DNA of 64,000 nucleotides, from assembly GCA_029891345.1 (NCBI GenBank), contig CM056994.1:142126457-142190456 (forward strand), written 5' to 3'. Positions 23,011-35,054 of the stretch are shown one piece after another. Both the position numbers and the translations under genes were made by a program. This DNA is from Dryococelus australis. Lineage: Eukaryota > Arthropoda > Insecta > Phasmatodea > Phasmatidae. Each line of letters opens with the position of its first letter. Position 1 is the first letter of the stretch. A model generated the notes under the pieces. That model did not search any database, was not told the origin of the DNA, and saw only the letters and a program-made list of their open reading frames with translations.

Positions 23011-26000
23011 AGTTATACTTAGCGTCTGCACTATAGAGCAACGTTCCTGTAGCATCTCCCCATCTGCTAGTCAAAGTCCGAAAGATGGTAACAGTCGCCT
23101 CCTCCTAGCCGAACCTCCTACGCTCACTTCGCGCTGTATCCCGCCAAACACTAATCCCCTGCGGGCAGATGCTACGATAGAAGTCGAGCACTGAGGAGAA
23201 CAAAAATGGTCATCTGAAAAAGGAAATGGTCTTACCATAACACAATAAAATACAATTCACATTGGTGATGGAGCATACTCCGTCACGTAATCTTACAAAC
23301 CACAAAATGTTCGTAGTCCCAAAGGATCGATGTTCAAGTTAATTGATGAAATGCTTCGCAAACAAACATCTATCTTCTAATTTTTAATATGTTTTCACAA
23401 TTTCGCGCTTAAGTATTCCATCATCAGTGTTTAGCCCTAACAAGTACTTTATAACAAACCTAGCAGTTCTTACATCTATGTCTACAATATGTTATGTGCT
23501 TCTTCAAATGTTTTCCAAACTGGCATACACATATTTGTTGTTCGTGAAAAATGTTCCGAAGGTAAGCAATTTTTCCGCCATTTTGTGAGGAGCAAACTAT
23601 ATAATACCTGTAAATTACACTCATTGTCACAATAATATTTGCACAGATACCGTATTGCCCATAAGAAGGGAACATTTGTATACGGCGGCATTTTTGTTAA
23701 TGTTTTAAAATATTAAGTTTTGACATTATAAAACTTCCACCAAATAATGTTAAGACCACTAAAGCCCTGGTAACGATAAAAGTAATAAACCAAGGCTGTT
23801 TAGCATTTAATCTATTTGTGTGTGTATGTGTGGAGTAAATGACAGCAAATTGCTGGCTAACATCCGTTGTTGGGGTTTTGTACACAGGTATGAACAACTT
23901 GTAAACATTCAGAGAGGACGAATCCTTAGTCTACCTGAGCAAGGTCATAGTCCAACCAACTGTATTCTTATGACTGAACTGTGCAATGGTATTGTAATCA
24001 ATGAGAAGATGAGCGATCGCATACGTGCCAGGGAGGCTATGAGAGACCCAAAATGACAAGTAGAGAGGAATGTTTTGTTTCGACGTACATCCAACAGCAT
24101 TTATTATGCACCCAGTGAGATGCAATGATGCCAAACGCAAACCTTCTTTTCACCCAGTCTATCGCAAACCTATATGCAGAAATACTTCCATTCACTACAA
24201 AATTATGTACTTATACATGTTCATTCCCGATTAAATCACTTTTCCCATCGCCTTACCTGGTGCTATTTTATGTGACCTTTTTTTCTGAGTGGTGTTATTT
24301 TGAAGACAAATTAGTGTATGTTCGTACAGACAGAACTCGTCATTCTTAACAAATGCACGCAAATAGTTGAATTAACACAATACACTCTTTTAGGGAATGT
24401 GTCTCCTGAATGTTATAAGCATGCGGTAAGGAAGAGTGTCTTTTCGAAACACATGGGTAAGAAATTATAAGAGACTAGAGTTACAACGCCTATGTGTTTT
24501 ATAAATTACTCGCGTAGAAATGAATGTTTCCCACTTAATGCTCGGTAAAAACGGTAACTCCAAATTGCCTTGACCTAAGGCGTTACGCTTACGCTGCAAT
24601 GAGGCTAGATAGGTGACAAAATTCGAATTGCATCTTCAATATGTTTTCGATATATAGAATGTTCGCTATAATGGGAGCTATTTTGAATACCCTGCATAAG
24701 ATATCCTTCCACCATATGAAAAATTAGCATTGTCATGGACCTTATTACTTTATTCATGTGTCAGTCAAATGAAACTGAGATTATTAGAAATGTAATTATT
24801 TCAAAAATGTGCTCTTTTACACTTATATTTATTTAAAAAAAATCAATCAGTTTAATATTCACAAATATTTTTTAACCTGACAATCTTAAATCAACATTAA
24901 CACATGGAACTACTTCATATCCACCATAACCAACTTTAGTGGGCACATACAAGTCAGTCTTCCCGTTAAAAATATGTAGTGTTATGATGATGTGGGTGAG
25001 CCTTAGCGTGATGACCCGCCTGAACACGGCCTCACGTCTTCATATAAAATCAAGACACCCGGAATTGCTAGAAGTTATTGCGAAAAGGACGACAGCAGTA
25101 ATTCCCTCTGCCGGCAAGCAATCGGAGACATCTTACCAAACAGCGCTCCAACATAGGCCAACACAAAGCAGGGTGCATCATCTTTCTACGTCCGACCAGA
25201 ATCAAGGGGATATCGAAGGATGGGTATGTCTGACCGCTGCTACCTGCTCTACTAGACACAGCTTACATAACATGTTTAAGGTGGGGACATTCCAGTTAGT
25301 TTATCATAGTAGTGGCGTGAGTAATTTATTATAATAATGTAATTTATATTAATATAAGATCAAATAAGCTCCCCGAGTATTTAATACTACCATACCATGT
25401 AATTGTATGTGCCTTATATCTATATAAACCCCCTTATTCAGAGTATTTCTCTACCATCTCATCTCTTGTCTTTCAGCGCTACATCACTAATTCCTTCTTG
25501 TGCGGAGTAACAGAAATGTCACTTCGCAACAGTAGGTAGGGGCAGTAACATTATTAAAAATTTCATTTCAAAAGTGCTCACTTAATCGTGAACTACACAT
25601 TCTTAAACATATTTTCATATTTTTATTTACTATCATTTTAACTAACTGTTACGAATGCTAAAAAAGCAACTTTGGCAGCACCAGAAACAAATTAAGTCTT
25701 AATTGGCATATAAAGATTTGTTCAATATCAAAAACATATATGTAGGTGACAACAGGTAACGTTGAACATACTACTGGTCATACGTAAACAGAAATTGGCC
25801 CTGTGCGATTTGCAACTTGCAACATGGTCAGCTAGTCTGGTCTACTTGCACGATAAACATTAATATTTGATATTTATATTTTTGACCTACTGAGAGAAAA
25901 GTGAATTTTTGTGACATTCAGAAAATAGTTTATTTTGAAATCAAAAAATAAAATCTTATTGCACAATCGATGCAAGATTATTGCTTGTTTAAACAAGTGA

Positions 26001-26670
26001 GTTCAATAAACCGATGTGAACAAAGCTTAATGAGAAATAAAAAGAATGGAACAGGTAATGAAATCTAACAATGTTCGAATATAGTTATGAGAGGTCAACT
26101 TTACTAGAAGGTAGAAAACATCTAAAATAAGTGCAAAAAAAATTAAGTCCTGTGAATTAATTGACTGAAGATGGTGGGCTTCGGCAGCCCTCATTCCACC
26201 CCGTCCAGTCACGTCATCAGCTTCGTTGTACACGAAGCCTAGGTATTATGATTTTTTATGTGAATTTAAAATATTCTAGAAATAATTTTGATTTTCTTAG
26301 TTTCAACTGGTAGAAGTCTTCGAATCGTAGAAGAGATGGTAGACTAAGGTCAAGGGTGATTATGAGATCACGGTTTCTGCTTTGCGAGCAGGGTAAATGG
26401 GTTTACTCCAAGTGTTGCCAAGATTTATATTTACAATATATGTGCTACGCTATTCGCACCACTTTCATTTGTTTTATTTTTTATATATAAATTGTTCCAT
26501 ATCTGCATGTTCTCCAATCGTCATGACCACAACTCGTTCAAATAATTTACGTGAGTTGTCTCGAATTAATCACATATTTCTACAGTAAACATGTATGCGA
26601 GAAGTAGGATATAGTTCTATTAAAATGATGCGACTTTGGTAGACATGAATATAAAAGGAGAAATAAAAGC
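23011..26670. other. No gene recognised
   Basis: About 3.7 kb of mixed composition. Short frames at 24939-25334 (+) and 23820-24056 (+) have no domain I recognise. A TATA-like and pyrimidine-rich stretch at 25415-25480 (TATATAAACCCCC ... CTTGTCTTTCAG) resembles a promoter or LTR but has no partner copy in the window. Confidence 0.35.
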
Positions 26671-26922
26671 TCAGCAGGAGTCTGTGTGCAAGAGCCAGTC
26701 AACAGAAATCAGTCGGCAGGAATCAATAGACAGGAGTAAATTGGCAGTAATCAGCCAGCCAGAGTCAGTCTGTAGGAGTTAGTTGGCACAAGTCAGTCAG
26801 CAGGAGTCAGTCGGAAGAAGTCAGTCTCAAGGAGTTAGCCTGCAGGAGTCAGTGTGCAGGAGTCAGTCTGAGGGAGTCGGTCTGAAAGAGTAAGTCTGCG
26901 GGAGTCAGATGCAGGAGTAAAG
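26671..26922 (+). repeat. Minisatellite, ~12-14-bp unit (CAGTCTGCAGGAGT type)
   Basis: About 20 degenerate copies of a GCAGGAGTCAGT-like unit follow one another from about 26671 to 26922. Unit length varies between 12 and 14 bases. No coding role is apparent. Confidence 0.85.
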
Positions 26923-26929
26923 TGTATGA

Positions 26930-28339
26930 ATTTATATACGCTTGAAAGCAATGCAAACCGCTGATGATATGAAGTCTAGTATGTCAAGAACAACTACATG
27001 CATTCATTCAACACCTTTCTAAAAAATGCACGGAAAACAATACGCATGGGTCAGAGTTTTAGGTCGGCCGTGGAGCTGTGGACAAGCAGGAGCGGACGAG
27101 AGAACGAAAAACGGTTCAGTAAACTGTTACTGTCTGTATCCTACACCACTGTTCAAGCATGCTCCTCTTTCCTCACTCATACTGACAACCTCCCCTTCGC
27201 ACCGCTATTGCTCATCATACCAATCCTATGGGCGCACATGTGTGCCAGCCGGAGGTAGACTGGGCACTTCCCCTCCGCCCACACAGCTCTGACAACTTCA
27301 GTCCACAACACGAGCTCCTGTCACACAGGTCTAGGCACTCTACAATTCACCATAATCAAGGACCTGCCTTGCCTAGTCTGTCTTTCCCAGCTACATGTTT
27401 GGAGCAAGCGGACTGCATTTACAACACAATATAGTTTTTTTTTAACCCTAGAATTAAAAATTATTCAATTAAATCCCCTTCTTAAAAAATATTGAATCTT
27501 ACACCGTCAAACTTGGGTACAGCATCAAAAAATTGTTTTCACCATCAAATACATTTATGAATTTTTAGACTGACAAATTCATTTACAATGTCAAAATGTT
27601 TTTTATAAAATTTTAAAACTAGAAATAATTTAATAACAATTTTCGTATAAAAAGTTTCTAGTGTGGAGAAAACTATTTTGCTCTCTTAAAACTTACACTT
27701 TTCCAAGAACTCTATAGTTAGTAGCAAATAAATATAACATAGTACAAACAGTTATGAAACCCAGAAATATATTACGACAAACTACCCATCACTTCAAAAT
27801 TAATGAATTAAAATTATCAATTATGTCACAATAATTCTAATCTAAATTCCACGAAATATAATATAGCATGTTTGAGTTGAAAAATTCAGTGACAAAAAAA
27901 ATTAAATTCCAGGAAAAGTACATCAATGAATTAAACAAATCACATCCTAAATGTCTTTAAGCTGTAATTGTCCATGAAATATTATCCCATTTCCAAGAAA
28001 TATAACATTAAAACCAATAATTGAAGAACACAAGACATAAATTTCAAATGAAGAACAAATCAAATGCAAATATTTTACACCTAAATGTGATGCATTACAA
28101 TATTAACCAAACACACACAATTAACACCCAAATGCAATTTACCAATAAACGAATTTATAACAGATACTAATTGATAAAAATCTAAAATAAAAGGAAATAA
28201 ATGTAATCAATCGATGATCCAATCAACAAGCAGATTGACTAGAATAAATATTACATCCATTACCTATCTACAGATTTATTAAATAAAATAACACATCAAA
28301 TATAATTTTAAAATATTTTTTTAAGTATCATAATTTTAC
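26930..28339. other. No gene recognised; GC-richer island then AT-rich flank of the Polinton remnant
   Basis: A GC-richer island (about 27040-27420) carries three overlapping short frames without known motifs. The rest (27430-28339) is very AT-rich and non-coding. It may include one end of the Polinton-like element, but I could not identify its terminal inverted repeat. Confidence 0.4.
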
Positions 28340-29265
28340 AATAATTTAATTACACTCTTTTAAGATCATGAATCTTAACCCATGAGTCATGTGCTTTTGG
28401 GAAACCCCTCCATCGAATCAAGGACATATCTCTCCCACTGTAAATGAGTTTATCAATAAAATATTCATTTGAAAAACTGACATTTGCAGTTCATGCTCGT
28501 AAAAACTGCCTTTATTGGTTCCCTATTATAGGTTTCTAGGTAATACTTTTTGGTATAGGTTTGCGTAATTAAAATAATTTTAATTATTTCATAAGACCAA
28601 TTAACCATACTTTTTTTTTTTAAAGAATCCTTTCTGCTTCGAGATACATATAAAATCTCCAACTTTGAACTTTGGGTTTCTTCCATCTAGTGCTTTAACA
28701 TGATTATAAATATATTGAATTCAACTATTATCCCTTACTTCTTTGGGTTACATCATAATAGTTATATGATATCTGGAATTATCAAATGTAACTATTTCCG
28801 GCAAAACATCAACCTATTTGTAAATACCTTTCGATGTTAAATGTTCATACATTTACTGCTTAATATATTTATTGTATAATTCTACAACACTGGATTTAAG
28901 ATCCGCATATGTTGCATAGTGAATAATATCATATTCAGTCATTAGTTTCTGGAACAGCACAGAAAAAAATTCGGATCCTCTATCAGTTTGGAGAGAATTT
29001 TCTTTCTCTCTTTCAAAACAATCTTCATTACGTTTGTAACATGTTTCCCAGTTTTTCAAAGGTATACCCCAAACATAATTTTAATATATGTCTATTATGG
29101 TTAAAATATACTTGTATCCCTTTATCGTATATGGAAAGCAATGCCATTTACACCAATTGGCTTGAAAAAGATAATTTAAACCATGAGTTATATCTCTTCT
29201 TCTAGGATATTTTATACTTGCAGGAGCATGAAGCTTATCAAACATATTACCAAACTTAATTTGTA
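28340..29265 (-). pseudogene. Retrovirus-like integrase of the Polinton element with chromodomain-like C-terminus
   Basis: Minus-strand reading. LHAPASIKYPRRRDITHG lies near 29180-29235, followed by GYKYILTIIDIY (about 29095-29130, catalytic Asp region), TDRGSEFF (about 28965-28990, catalytic Asp) and DLKSSVVELYNKYIK (about 28855-28900, which contains the Glu of the D,D-E triad). Next is an SH3-like segment at 28480-28690 (NWSYEIIKI; YYLETYNREPIKA). The end, at 28380-28460, reads YFIDKLIYSGRDMSLIRW-RGFP, a chromodomain-like pattern. Several frameshifts and stops break it. The family inserts the element into the host genome; the chromodomain may guide targeting. Confidence 0.78.
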
Positions 29266-29760
29266 ATATAACTGTCTTCGTTCAACTCTTCAATAACATA
29301 AACAATTTAGTTTGTATGTGAATTATTCCTAGACTCCCTCGAAGCAAACAGAAGTTTTAATCTATCGACCAATTCATTACGGTTGTTCCAATATAGAGGT
29401 GAAAAACGATTACCAACTTCATCTTTATGTATTGCACTACAGACAAATTCGATTTTTAAATTTATTGTCGAATGAATTTAATTTCCTGGGCGAAAGTTAG
29501 CATTCGTTCGCCGAAAAATTTCTTTATATTTCTGCAAATCAGTGTCGGAATATCCATTTGGAAAGTTTTTAAACAATATTTCAAACAATCCTTTACCCAC
29601 ATCAGTTATGTAATGACCAATTTTGCTTTTATTGTCAGGCAAAAATTGAATTACCGAATCTCCCAGGAACCAGACGTTGTCAGGTCCATAAACACCAAAT
29701 GTATTGCACAGTGTTGAAGAATGTTGTAAAGATAAATAATATCGTGTTTATTAAGAAAGA
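29266..29760 (-). pseudogene. Conserved Polinton-associated accessory frame, upstream of the integrase
   Basis: Reading on the minus strand, the frame contains FGVYGPDNVWFLGDS (about 29650-29700), GHYITDVGKGLFEILFKNF (about 29560-29620) and YWNNRNELVDRLKLLFASRE (about 29325-29390), followed by NSHTN and IEEL. This combination recurs, as I recall it, next to integrase genes in arthropod Polintons, but its function is not known to me. It sits directly before the integrase and could be its N-terminal extension or a separate gene. A stop (about 29465) and frame breaks are present. Confidence 0.5.
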
Positions 29761-29789
29761 GTTTGCTTCTTCTTTGTTAAGGCTCATCG

Positions 29790-30670
29790 TTTGATTTGAT
29801 TTCCAAAGTTGTTTGATTTGATTTCTTCAACACAGAATGCAATGTATCCATTATACTCATAATAGGTTTAAATATTTCTTTGTGTAAAATATCCCGTTCC
29901 ATTTGGGCTCATTTGACTTGCAATAATTTTTTTTTCATTCACAGCAGATTGAACTTTATGTAATTCTGAAGCAGAGGCAGACATGTTTGAATACATTAGA
30001 TTAAATTGAAATTATATATGTATGAATTAAGTCGTTGCTTTTCGAACTGCTGCAATAGACCGAATAGTTTGGGCTTTTTCCGTCTTATCGAATTTACTTT
30101 AAACAGCATCCATTTTAGCTATAGTCTTAACTCTCAAATCATTAGTAAAATAATTTATTTGTGTTTCCTAATCATTATCTTGTTTTCTCAAATCTGTTTG
30201 CAAAACTAAACCAAATTTTTTGTTAATGAATTCACAATTTATATATTGCATTATGTGTTCCATTTGTGTTTCAAGTTGATATGTAATAGTATCACTTACC
30301 ACTTCATTAATTTTAAAGTCTTAAATTTTCTTGCATTTCTGTAAGTTGTGTTGTAAAAACCATGTTTGTCACATTATGTCCATTTAAATGTTGTTCTACA
30401 CAAAATTAATTACTCTACAAATCATTGCTAATATTTGTTAAAATGTTTGCAATTACACTAATGCTTTTATAGACATTATCATTAAAATCCACTAACATTA
30501 TTAATATCTAATGAATATCATTTGATTGTGATTTAAATACCTTAAGCATAATAATATTTAAGTCCTCCACGTATCATTTATTTACTACATCGCTATCTTT
30601 CACAGCCATACACATATTACATAGTATATGGCCATCCAAATCACAATTCCCATCTCGATTTTAGTTAAAC
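29790..30670 (-). pseudogene. Unassigned Polinton frame, coiled-coil and fibre-like features
   Basis: Minus-strand reading gives, in order: NCDLDGHILCNMCMAVKDSD then VVNK-YVEDL (about 30550-30650), a coiled-coil-like stretch LTEMQENLRLKINEVVSDTI (about 30290-30350) continuing to MEHIMQYINCEFINKKF, and KTEKAQTIRSIAAVRKATT (about 30030-30090). The D-x-VNK-YV pattern resembles short motifs of phage tail-fibre and similar structural proteins; that likeness is an inference. Small breaks occur at several points. This might be one long gene or two. Confidence 0.35.
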
Positions 30671-30769
30671 AGCTATTGTAATGATTGTGTTTTATACAGC
30701 TATGTCCCAACTTTGAAATACTTATTGTTCATCGCCTGGAAGTAAAAAAACTGTTAAAACCAGGCCTGT

Positions 30770-31340
30770 ATCTGCCTTTATATAGGGGAAGCGTTAGTAT
30801 TATCACTAAAAAAACCATACTTGTTTATCCAACAGTAAAAACACATCTTTTTAAACTTTGTAAAGGTCATTTCGCCTAAAACTTGATATATGTAAATATT
30901 TTGCATATTCATATTATCCATTTCAAACACAATTACCATATTATCATTAACATGCAAAATTATGTTTTGTATATATGCATAGCTTTGCGATATATAAAAA
31001 CAATGAATGTCGACCAAAACTACAATATCGCTGCATTTCACCCTGCAGTTCACACCATATGTCGCAAAAATTAATACGCAATTGGGCAATGCTTCATTGC
31101 GAGACACTATATCTTCTTTATTCGTAAAAGGGAAATATCGCGTTCCTTCAATTAGTGACAAAATGGTTGTTAAATGTTGATATTTCTCTTGTTGCATTGT
31201 TTTGGAAAACACATATATTTTCAAATTTAAGTATATTTGGATGTTCTATCAACGACATAATAGTACAAGTTTTTCCACGTGGAGAGGACTGTTTATTATA
31301 CGTAATACAATTGGTAGTAAAAGTATACCACATTTCTGTT
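30770..31340 (-). pseudogene. FtsK/HerA-type genome-packaging ATPase of the Polinton element
   Basis: Minus-strand reading. The P-loop is SPRGKTCTIMSLIEHP (about 31245-31290), where the first Gly of the usual Walker A is not visible. Next come YVFSKTMQQEKYQHLTT (about 31165-31215) and NCVLIF (about 31060-31080), where Walker B should follow but a frameshift intervenes. DIHCFYISQSYAYIQ (about 30965-31010) carries the sensor-like Gln. The end is MTFTKFKKMCFYCW and NKYGFFS (about 30790-30860). The family pumps DNA into capsids. Two frame breaks separate recognisable blocks, so the gene is not functional. It is the most upstream gene of the leftward set. Confidence 0.8.
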
Positions 31341-31424
31341 CAATTACATTTTCGTTCATATTTACAATTACCAGCAGATATAAATTTTATTTTATAACCT
31401 TTATTTCTACACAATTAGACAGTG

Positions 31425-31875
31425 TAATGTATTGTAACATACTAACATAATTTATCATAATATATGGTAACATACTAAAATAACATATTGTAATATACTA
31501 AAATTAGAGATTATAATACATTGTAATGTACTAACATAACATGTCATAATATTATTTAATGTAATAACATAACATATAATGTATTGTAATGTAATAACAT
31601 AACATATCATAATGTATTGTAACATACTACCATAACATGTCATAATGTATTGTAATGTATTTTTGTGTACTAATGTCATGTATAATAATGTATTGTAACA
31701 TACTAACATAATGTATTGTTACATTCCAATGTAATGTATCATTATATTTTGTAACATACTAATATAACATATTGTAATGTATTGTAACATACTAACAGAA
31801 GATATAGAAACACATTGTAATACACTAAGGTAATTATACATTATGTAATGTAACATACTAACATAACCAAGTAAT
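31425..31875. repeat. AT-rich minisatellite, ~26-30-bp unit, between the two Polinton gene sets
   Basis: Units of the type TGTATTGTAACATACTAACATAA recur from about 31425 to 31875 with variable length. The array lies between the start of the leftward ATPase and the start of the rightward PLA2-like frame, where divergent promoters would be expected. The 84-codon minus-strand frame here (31455-31709) is an artefact of the repeat. Confidence 0.8.
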
Positions 31876-31994
31876 GTTTAACTAAAATTACGTACTAGCA
31901 TAAAACTATATAAGTATTTCAATATATGGATTTGCATTCAGTTGAAAACAATGGTTCGTATTAAACGTATCAAAAAGAGTGTGGAATACTCAAT

Positions 31995-32364
31995 ACATTA
32001 AATAATAAATTACCATTCGAATTGCATTTACCAAAATACAATTATTGTGGAACAGGTACTAAAGTTGCTTAATGTTAGGCACAGAACAATCAAGGAATAA
32101 ACTCTTTGGATAATGCTTGTAAAGAACATGATATCATTTACAATCGAACAAACTATTTAGAAGAAAGGCATATAGCAGATACAATTTTAGCTGAAAAAGC
32201 TGCCAATATAGCGAACAATCCATCTACATCTACAGACAAAAAGCTTGGAACTTGGGTTGTTGATAAAGTTATGCGTGCAAAGGTGAAGAGAGGAATGGGC
32301 ATAAAACGTAAAACTAAAAGAAAAACAAAGAATGGAGGAATAATTTGTGCCTATTTCCAGCATT
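31995..32364 (+). pseudogene. Parvovirus VP1-like phospholipase A2 domain, Polinton type
   Basis: LPKYNYCGTGTK (about 32025-32062) matches the calcium-binding loop of secreted and parvovirus-type PLA2. LDNACKEHDIIYN (32103-32143) carries the catalytic His-Asp pair, and HIADTILAEKAAN follows as expected. A stop and a small gap lie between loop and catalytic helix (about 32070-32080). The open part (32106-32366) continues into a Lys/Arg-rich tail (KRKTKRKTKNGG). Such domains help virions breach endosomal membranes in parvoviruses; in Polintons and adintoviruses they are part of a predicted virion protein. It is first in the rightward set. Confidence 0.75.
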
Positions 32365-32475
32365 AACAGCTCATTGTATCAATCCTCGGAGGGGTTTGGG
32401 CAAATTAGTAGAGCACTTAAATCAAAAGGTAAAGGAATGTATTTGAAACCTTATAGAGTTAGACAAGGATGAAAA
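32350..32475 (+). pseudogene. Short Gly/Lys-rich virion-peptide-like remnant
   Basis: In a frame different from the PLA2 domain, 32358-32471 reads SSINSSLYQSSEGFGQISRA and then KGMYLKPYR. Small proteins ending in a G-x-YLKPY-like signature occur beside the PLA2 and protease genes of Polintons. Role unknown; assignment rests on position and a short motif. Confidence 0.35.
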
Positions 32476-32870
32476 TAACTCCAAATGATGAAAAAAAAAC
32501 CAGAAAGTCCTAAATATTCTTCCAAAACTTGCACTTACAAACAAACATATTTATAAAGAAATTGGATATTCCCTATTTCCTAGTCATGTATATGAGAAAT
32601 GATTTACCAAAGAAACCAAATCTTCATGAATGTATAAGTGTTAATTAAGATTCGATTCAAAACAAAGGAATGCATTGGGTTGCAATAATTAATAACACAC
32701 ATCAACCACTCTATTGTGACAGTTTTGATTATTTATCTCCTCCAAATGAAATAGGAAATATAAAAAACCAATTAAGGTACAATTACAAAACAGAACAATT
32801 ACCAATTACAATTAATTGTGGACTTTTATGTTTACATTTTTTGACTATAAATAGGATATATAAGTAAGTC
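32475..32870 (+). pseudogene. Adenain-type (C5-like) cysteine protease of the Polinton element
   Basis: The upstream part (32540-32650) reads IPYFLVMYMRNDLPKKP. The open frame 32670-32867 has HWVAIIN (catalytic His, about 32673), LYCDSFDYLSPP (about 32712-32745, Asp in the usual position) and NCGLLCLHFLT (about 32815-32848, Cys nucleophile region). Order and spacing fit the adenovirus maturation-protease family. At least one stop (about 32648) and a frameshift near the N-terminus break it. It would process capsid precursors. Confidence 0.78.
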
Positions 32871-32879
32871 TAATAGTAG

Positions 32880-33565
32880 AATACATTAGTAATATTTCAA
32901 TTATATTGATTTTAAGTGAAAATTCGTCCCAATTGTGTGTGGTATATTTCCCAGCTTTGGAGTTAGATGGAGAATGGTAAATAAGTCTAACTGAATTCGT
33001 TACTTACTACAGCATACCAAACATTGATATGTATAACCAGTCATTTAGGGCTAATATTGGTAAAAAAAAACCTACAACATTGGTATTCTGGTAGGATCTT
33101 ATGAGTTGGATGACTTAGAAACGTTCATTAAGTGGCATTACCTAATTAGGTTCATTTCCAATTACGTGGAAATCAAAACAATTAACTAGTGCAACATATA
33201 GTCATCTCGATGTCGATTTCTTGGAAGACAATTAAATTGCAAATATGATAGTTACGAACTGAGATTTCATCCATCTAATCACTTACACAAATCATCAAAA
33301 CAGGTTAATGTATTATCGGTAAATGTATGTCATATAAATGTTTTATATTGTAGGCAAATTATATTTGAATGGAAAACTGACAAATACAATACATGAGTTC
33401 AAGTGTGCTGTGGCTTTAGGATATAAAATAATTGAAATACAGAATATTTGATATATCTTCCAGTAATAGTAAATATTTTTGATGAATAAGTTGTAACAAT
33501 TGTCGATGAAGACGATAAACTTATTAATTCTATAAAAAAAATTACTGTCCATTTACATTAAATAA
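32880..33565 (+). pseudogene. Putative minor capsid (penton-like) protein remnant
   Basis: Pieces in different frames read LCVVYFPALELDGEW (about 32935-32980), SLTEFVTYYSIPNIDMYNQS (about 32985-33045), YELDDLET-like (33100-33125), and YLNGKLTNTIHEFKCAVALG (about 33363-33422) followed by YKIIEIQN and DEDDKLINSI. The composition and position between protease and major capsid match the second structural protein of arthropod Polintons, predicted to have a jelly-roll fold. This is an inference from recall of the family; structure prediction was not run. Many breaks. Confidence 0.5.
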
Positions 33566-33779
33566 AAGCTATTTAAACAATTGCATTCCCTTGCACATTA
33601 CATTCATAATGTGTATTGTGTAGTATAGTGAATTCGGATGTACATTAGGCTATCTTTTAAGAACTATGTCATTAATAAATGTATTTCGAAGGAAGAAATA
33701 TAAAATGAACATAAATGCAATTATAAAATGGTCACTGCAAATAAGTTACCTGTGAAGTTATAATCATGAGGCGACGAAT

Positions 33780-35020
33780 TGTATTTAAAAGAATTAGGAT
33801 ACACGGTTAATAGAAATGGAATACATACTTAATGTTGATAAACCAATCAGTTAATAAATTGCCATCACCAATACAGAAATACACGTGTATGGACCATTCT
33901 GAGCAGGGCTGTATATGTTTCCATCAAATATAAGTATTTCAATACAAAATCACTATATTTACACATTACCGTCGAAATAAAGTTTAAGGTTTAGAGGAAT
34001 AATTAAAAATAGAGCCGATGCAGGTAATTCAGCAACTTCAAAAATACTAAGCAATTGAATACTTAATTTAATCGACAGAATTGCATATCTGCTAAATGGA
34101 GTGGGAATCGATCAAACGCAAGATGTTGGAATTACTTCCACGATTAAGAACTATCTCTAAGGAACTGTAAACGAACTTTATACAGGGTTTATGGCTGGGC
34201 AGAGCAATGGCAGTGATTACTCACTACAAATAAACCCAGGTGAAAAATATGAAGTTGTTATACCATTAAATATGGTTTTGGTCTTTACTGAAAACCAAAA
34301 AAATGCCATATTAAATGCTAAACAAGAATTAGTTATTCTATTCGGCAAAATGCATTTGAATGCCATATATGAAACAGTTGAAGCGAGGAGGGTGTAACAA
34401 TTGAATTAAGTAGTATGGAATGGCTGATGTGGCGTATTGAAACTAACACTCATGAATGGGTAATATTTTTAAAATTTATGGAAAAAGGGAAGAATTTAGA
34501 CATTGAATTGAGGTCATGGTGTTTAGAGGTTTTTCCAACTCTGCTGTTAGCTGAATAAATAGTGTGGAGTGCGAAATCAAGTTTTTCGTTGGAAAAGCTG
34601 AGATATATTGCCATTTGTTTTCAAACAAATCGACAAAACGATTTAAAAGCTGATAGATCATTATTCGATAATTGTGATATGAAAAATATTAAACTGTATC
34701 TGAACAGTCAAGCTTGCCCCTAATGTGGATTTAAATATAAACTTTGCAAATGGCGAATTGCTTACTTCCTAAGATATGTATACAAAGTTTCAAGAAAGGC
34801 ATTAGAACAAATGCAGTTCACCGATCCTAGAACCCGAAACATTTAAAAGTAGAGGAGTATTATTTGTGTTTGCTGTAAGAAACAAGATGACATGATCACA
34901 AATAGTGTGATTCATTCATGAATTGAAATTATTACAAATACACCAATTCCGGAAATACACAACCTTACACTCTGATAAATCATGATAGATTAGCGAGTTA
35001 CAACGTAAGAGATAAGCTGG
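33780..35020 (+). pseudogene. Double-jelly-roll major capsid protein of the Polinton element
   Basis: Recognisable blocks are IAYLLNGVGIDQTQDVGITS (about 34080-34140), the open frame 34191-34397 with QINPGEKYEVVIPLNMVL and AILNAKQELVIL, then IELSSMEWLMWRIE (about 34401-34445), LEKLRYIAICFQTNRQND (about 34585-34640), IKLYLNSQA (about 34690) and an end near INHDRLASYN (about 34975-35005). These features and the order fit the Polinton/adintovirus capsid, which builds icosahedral shells. There are stops and frameshifts, especially before 34080. Confidence is good for the central part, lower for the N-terminus. Confidence 0.75.
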
Positions 35021-35054
35021 TTAAAATAATGAATTCAGTCAGTAGGCTAGGAAC

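Noticed and set aside
25400..25540. LTR or promoter with TATA-like box
   Set aside because: No second copy, primer-binding site or coding region nearby.
26671..26922. Possible CRISPR array
   Set aside because: Units follow each other directly without spacers; it is a minisatellite in a eukaryotic-looking genome.
31455..31709. 84-codon minus-strand frame
   Set aside because: Pure product of the AT-rich minisatellite.
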